Assembly: GCA_041392835.1 (NCBI GenBank)
Contig: JAWKLF010000002.1
Location: forward strand, 62,001-126,000
Direction of reading: 5' to 3'
From: OLB11 sp041392835
GTDB lineage: Bacteria; Bacteroidota; Bacteroidia; Chitinophagales; Chitinophagaceae
Length of the DNA: 64,000 nt
The notes below the pieces were generated by a model, which was not told the DNA's origin, did not search any database, and saw nothing but the letters and a program-made list of their open reading frames with translations. Shown one piece after another: positions 61,856 through 64,000 of this stretch (position 1 is its first letter; each line of letters opens with the position of its first letter). The translations under genes were made by a program, and so were the position numbers.

Positions 61856-62914
61856 ATGAACACGAAAGTACTATCTTGCTTTCTTTTTATATACATTTTT
61901 ATTAGCAATGGCTTTGAGGCTTTTTCTCAACAAGGTTTAACTGTTTGGGTATCATCGAAACCAATTTCGATTCCCGAAGTAGCATCAGACATTCCTTTCT
62001 TTGATTATGCTGATAGCGTGCTTTTTTTTTCATGCAAAATTCCGGACACCATAGAGAAAGTTTTTTCTCTGAAAATAATAATCACGCCGAACAATAAAAG
62101 CAAAATAAAGAAACTCATACAATTTGATGAGTTCAATTTTGACGAAGCACAATCATTATGTGAGCATCAAATAATATTGCATGAGCAAAATTTTTATGCT
62201 GGCAATTTCGATGTTAATTTCTCCTTTTTTGATAAAAATAAAAATTGTGTAGGCAAAGCATTGTGTATGATACAACTATTAAGACCCAATAGCTTACCCC
62301 ATATGGAAAGTGAAACTATAGAAGAAATAGATATGAGTGCCGATCAAAATTTAGTTCATATAGAAAAAACATTTGTACAATCTTACAGTATAGAAAGACT
62401 CAAAACTAACATTGCTGCACTAATGCCCATAGCCGAAAGCAATGAAGGACGATTTATAAAAGACATAGAAAACATTGATGATGAGCAAGCCATTAGGCGT
62501 TTTTTTTATAATTTCTGGTCTGCAAGAAATTTAAAACAACCGGAAAAAGAATGGAAATACTATGCACAAGCATTGAACGAGGTAGCAAAACTATATGGCA
62601 ATGCAAGCCAAAAAGGCTATGAAAGTGATAGAGGTAGAATATACCTTAAATATGGCAAACCCGACAAAATAGATCGTATCAATAATGAGGCTGGTGCACT
62701 ACCCTATGAGATATGGGTATATTATATGATAGATCAAAATCCGAATCAAAAAATATTATTTTATCAACCTGGTGTATTTTCAAATTATTTACTCATTTTG
62801 CATTCCACCTTGAAAGATGAATTAGTCAATCCTCAATGGGAAACTTATTTATTGCAAGATCCAACAGACAATGAAAAAAAACTTAAATACAAAGTATATG
62901 AATATTTTAATTAA
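61856..62914 (+). CDS. GWxTD domain-containing protein
   Basis: 352 residues from the ATG at 61856. Signal peptide about 1-25 (ending EAFSQ). A beta-rich N-terminal part (about 30-140) is followed by the GWxTD domain: AIRRFFYNFWSARN, then GYESDRGRIYLKYGKPDKI, where GYESD replaces the eponymous GWxTD. Function unknown, common in Bacteroidota. Overlaps the LEA-2 lipoprotein gene by 17 bases. Confidence 0.88.
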   Translation: MNTKVLSCFLFIYIFISNGFEAFSQQGLTVWVSSKPISIPEVASDIPFFDYADSVLFFSCKIPDTIEKVFSLKIIITPNNKSKIKKLIQFDEFNFDEAQSLCEHQIILHEQNFYAGNFDVNFSFFDKNKNCVGKALCMIQLLRPNSLPHMESETIEEIDMSADQNLVHIEKTFVQSYSIERLKTNIAALMPIAESNEGRFIKDIENIDDEQAIRRFFYNFWSARNLKQPEKEWKYYAQALNEVAKLYGNASQKGYESDRGRIYLKYGKPDKIDRINNEAGALPYEIWVYYMIDQNPNQKILFYQPGVFSNYLLILHSTLKDELVNPQWETYLLQDPTDNEKKLKYKVYEYFN

Positions 62915-63365
62915 AAATAGCAGTCTTAGTCTTTTTATACTGATACTATTTCTAATGCTTAGTGCGGGTGGTTGCAATGATATTCAAGAAATAGAATACA
63001 AAGGCATCAAAAATAGCAAATTAGAAAAACTTGATTTGCATAATACTGCCATACGACTAAATTTGAATTATTACAACCCAAACAATTTTGGATTAGATAT
63101 AAAGGAAACCAACTTGAGTGTTTATCTTAACGACAAATTTGTTGGATTGGCAGACCAACCCGAAAAAACACAAATACCCAAACAAGCAGAATTTTTATTT
63201 CCTGTAGTAGCTCATTTTGATCCTCTCAAAATAATTGGCACAGCAATAACTTCTTTGTTTTCTAAAACCAACAAAGTGACTTTGCAAGGTCATGCTAAAA
63301 TTGGCAAAGGCGGTGTATATATAAAAATACCAATCAATATCACTGAAAATGTAAGCTTTAATTAA
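62898..63365 (+). CDS. LEA type 2 family lipoprotein
   Basis: 155 residues from the ATG at 62898. Lipobox LSAGGC. One LEA-14/WHy-type beta-sandwich (LNLNYYNPNNFGLDIKETNLSVYLND, KQAEFLFPVV). Such domains bind lipids or form envelope scaffolds. Translated with the GWxTD gene. Confidence 0.85.
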   Translation: MNILIKNSSLSLFILILFLMLSAGGCNDIQEIEYKGIKNSKLEKLDLHNTAIRLNLNYYNPNNFGLDIKETNLSVYLNDKFVGLADQPEKTQIPKQAEFLFPVVAHFDPLKIIGTAITSLFSKTNKVTLQGHAKIGKGGVYIKIPINITENVSFN

Positions 63366-64000
63366 TCCTTAGTCAGAAACAAAGAAGATGCTATGGCATC
63401 TGCAAAAAGTTTTCCCTTATTGGTAAGTACTAAAAAAGAATCCTTTTTTTGCAAATATCCTTTTTCTATATACTCATCCATTTCCTTTTGATACATATGC
63501 TCCAATCTCAGCTTAAAATGCTCTTCTACATAACTTAAATCTACACCTTCAGACTTGCGTAGCTGAATCATAAGATACTCGTTTAGCCGATCTTCAAAAC
63601 TCAATAACTCCGATTCGTAGTAAACATGCTTGTTTTTAATAGCCTTAATATATTTAGTATTGTTTGCCAAATTCCATTGCCTTGTATGTCCAAAATATGA
63701 ATGCGCAGATGGACCAATGCCTATATAATGTTCTTGATTCCAATAGGCACTATTATGTTTTGAACGAAAGCCATTTTTAGCAAAGCTCGAAATCTCATAA
63801 TGCTCATACTTTTCATTTCCTAATCGCTCCATAATATACTCATACTGTGTTGCACTCTGTGTAGTATCCATAGGGCTTTCTTTTTGTTGTTTTATAAAAG
63901 AAGCCAATGCAGTATGAGGTTCTACTGTCATAGCATAAGTAGATATATGAGGAATTGCATAGTGTAATAATTTATCAATATTTAGCTGCAACTTGTCATG
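63362..64000 (-). CDS. hemW: Radical SAM coproporphyrinogen III oxidase-like HemW (C-terminal part)
   Basis: The frame runs off the window edge; 212 residues of the C-terminal part are visible, so the radical SAM Cys motif lies outside. PHISTYAMTVEPHTAL, YEHYEISSFAKNGFRSKHNSAYW, IGIGPSAHSYFG and the final winged-helix-like region (GYLQKKDSFLVLTNKGKLFAD) match HemW, a haem chaperone related to HemN. The in-frame TTG at 63991 is internal, not a start. Confidence 0.92.
   Translation of the reverse strand, partial: HDKLQLNIDKLLHYAIPHISTYAMTVEPHTALASFIKQQKESPMDTTQSATQYEYIMERLGNEKYEHYEISSFAKNGFRSKHNSAYWNQEHYIGIGPSAHSYFGHTRQWNLANNTKYIKAIKNKHVYYESELLSFEDRLNEYLMIQLRKSEGVDLSYVEEHFKLRLEHMYQKEMDEYIEKGYLQKKDSFLVLTNKGKLFADAIASSLFLTKD

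Noticed and set aside
1..64000. tRNA, rRNA, tmRNA or riboswitch genes
   Set aside because: Intergenic regions were read for cloverleaf ends and conserved rRNA or tmRNA segments; none was seen. A covariance-model scan would be decisive.

Overview
The window is an AT-rich chromosomal segment from a member of the Bacteroidota. Four kinds of sequence evidence support this. Start sites are often preceded by the Bacteroidota -7 promoter motif TAnnTTTG rather than by a Shine-Dalgarno site. Several large secreted proteins end in, or carry fossils of, type IX secretion (T9SS) C-terminal sorting domains. A PorT-family T9SS gene lies beside ubiE. The housekeeping proteins have Bacteroidota-type architecture (AsnS, PurF, PurN, a short AtpC, split atpDC, GWxTD and OmpH proteins). 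Menaquinone appears to be made by the futalosine route (mqnC) with a MenG/UbiE methylase. This fits Chitinophagia/Cytophagia-like lineages better than Bacteroidales, but that placement is inference.

Layout. 1-2630: 5' part of a large secreted Ig-like/beta-helix surface protein, cut by the window edge, followed by an 844-bp gene-poor gap. 3.4-12.4 kb: housekeeping genes (ahcY with a divergent Lrp/AsnC regulator, purN, asnS, smpB, a class V aminotransferase, rsgA with an apparent non-ATG start, a secreted glutathione peroxidase, mqnC). 12.4-17.3 kb: a minus-strand series running TPR protein, TauE-like permease, mobA, moaD, moeB, moaE, then pyrH on its own promoter. 17.4-24.5 kb: small membrane and lipoprotein genes, purF, a FAD oxidoreductase pair, mtaB and a beta-CASP nuclease. 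24.6-28.9 kb: a plus-strand cell-envelope run (two beta-propeller-like proteins, a BamA-like barrel, nadK). 28.9-33.3 kb: a tight minus-strand run (unknown, rdgB, thioesterase, sialidase-like protein, membrane protein, Kir channel). 33.3-37.1 kb: ilvE, ubiE, porT, kbl. 37.2-40.7 kb: a SBBP-repeat T9SS protein and two envelope proteins. 40.8-42.7 kb: atpDC. 42.7-47.4 kb: accessory region with a tandemly duplicated T9SS module, a GxxExxY nuclease-fold gene and a degraded T9SS domain. 47.4-53 kb: dprA, an OmpH-like chaperone, tpiA, pyrE, a Nudix protein, radC, a UPF0173 hydrolase. 53-64 kb: a TonB receptor with a Cys/His-rich partner, rnhA, a cytochrome c/OB-fold/YceI/DUF5777 run, a TraB-like protein, speA, WbqC, GWxTD, LEA-2, and the C-terminal part of hemW.

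How genes work together. PorT would help export the CTD-bearing proteins at 37.3, 42.7, 44.2 and 45.2 kb. The molybdopterin genes make the second half of the cofactor pathway, and the moaA/moaC steps must be elsewhere. mqnC and ubiE act at the middle and end of menaquinone synthesis. The genome is compact: six of fifteen convergent gene pairs share a 4-base overlap in which both stop codons lie in one YTAR tetranucleotide, and some promoters sit only 4-8 bases before the start codon.

No CRISPR array, rRNA, tRNA, intact transposase or prophage was seen. The most unusual items are the apparent CTG/ATA start of rsgA, the tandem T9SS module with a gene-conversion-like block and a fossil copy of its partner, the nuclease-fold gene coupled to it by an ATGA overlap, a palindromic MITE-like element at 10.6 kb, and three 21-bp repeats in front of radC.
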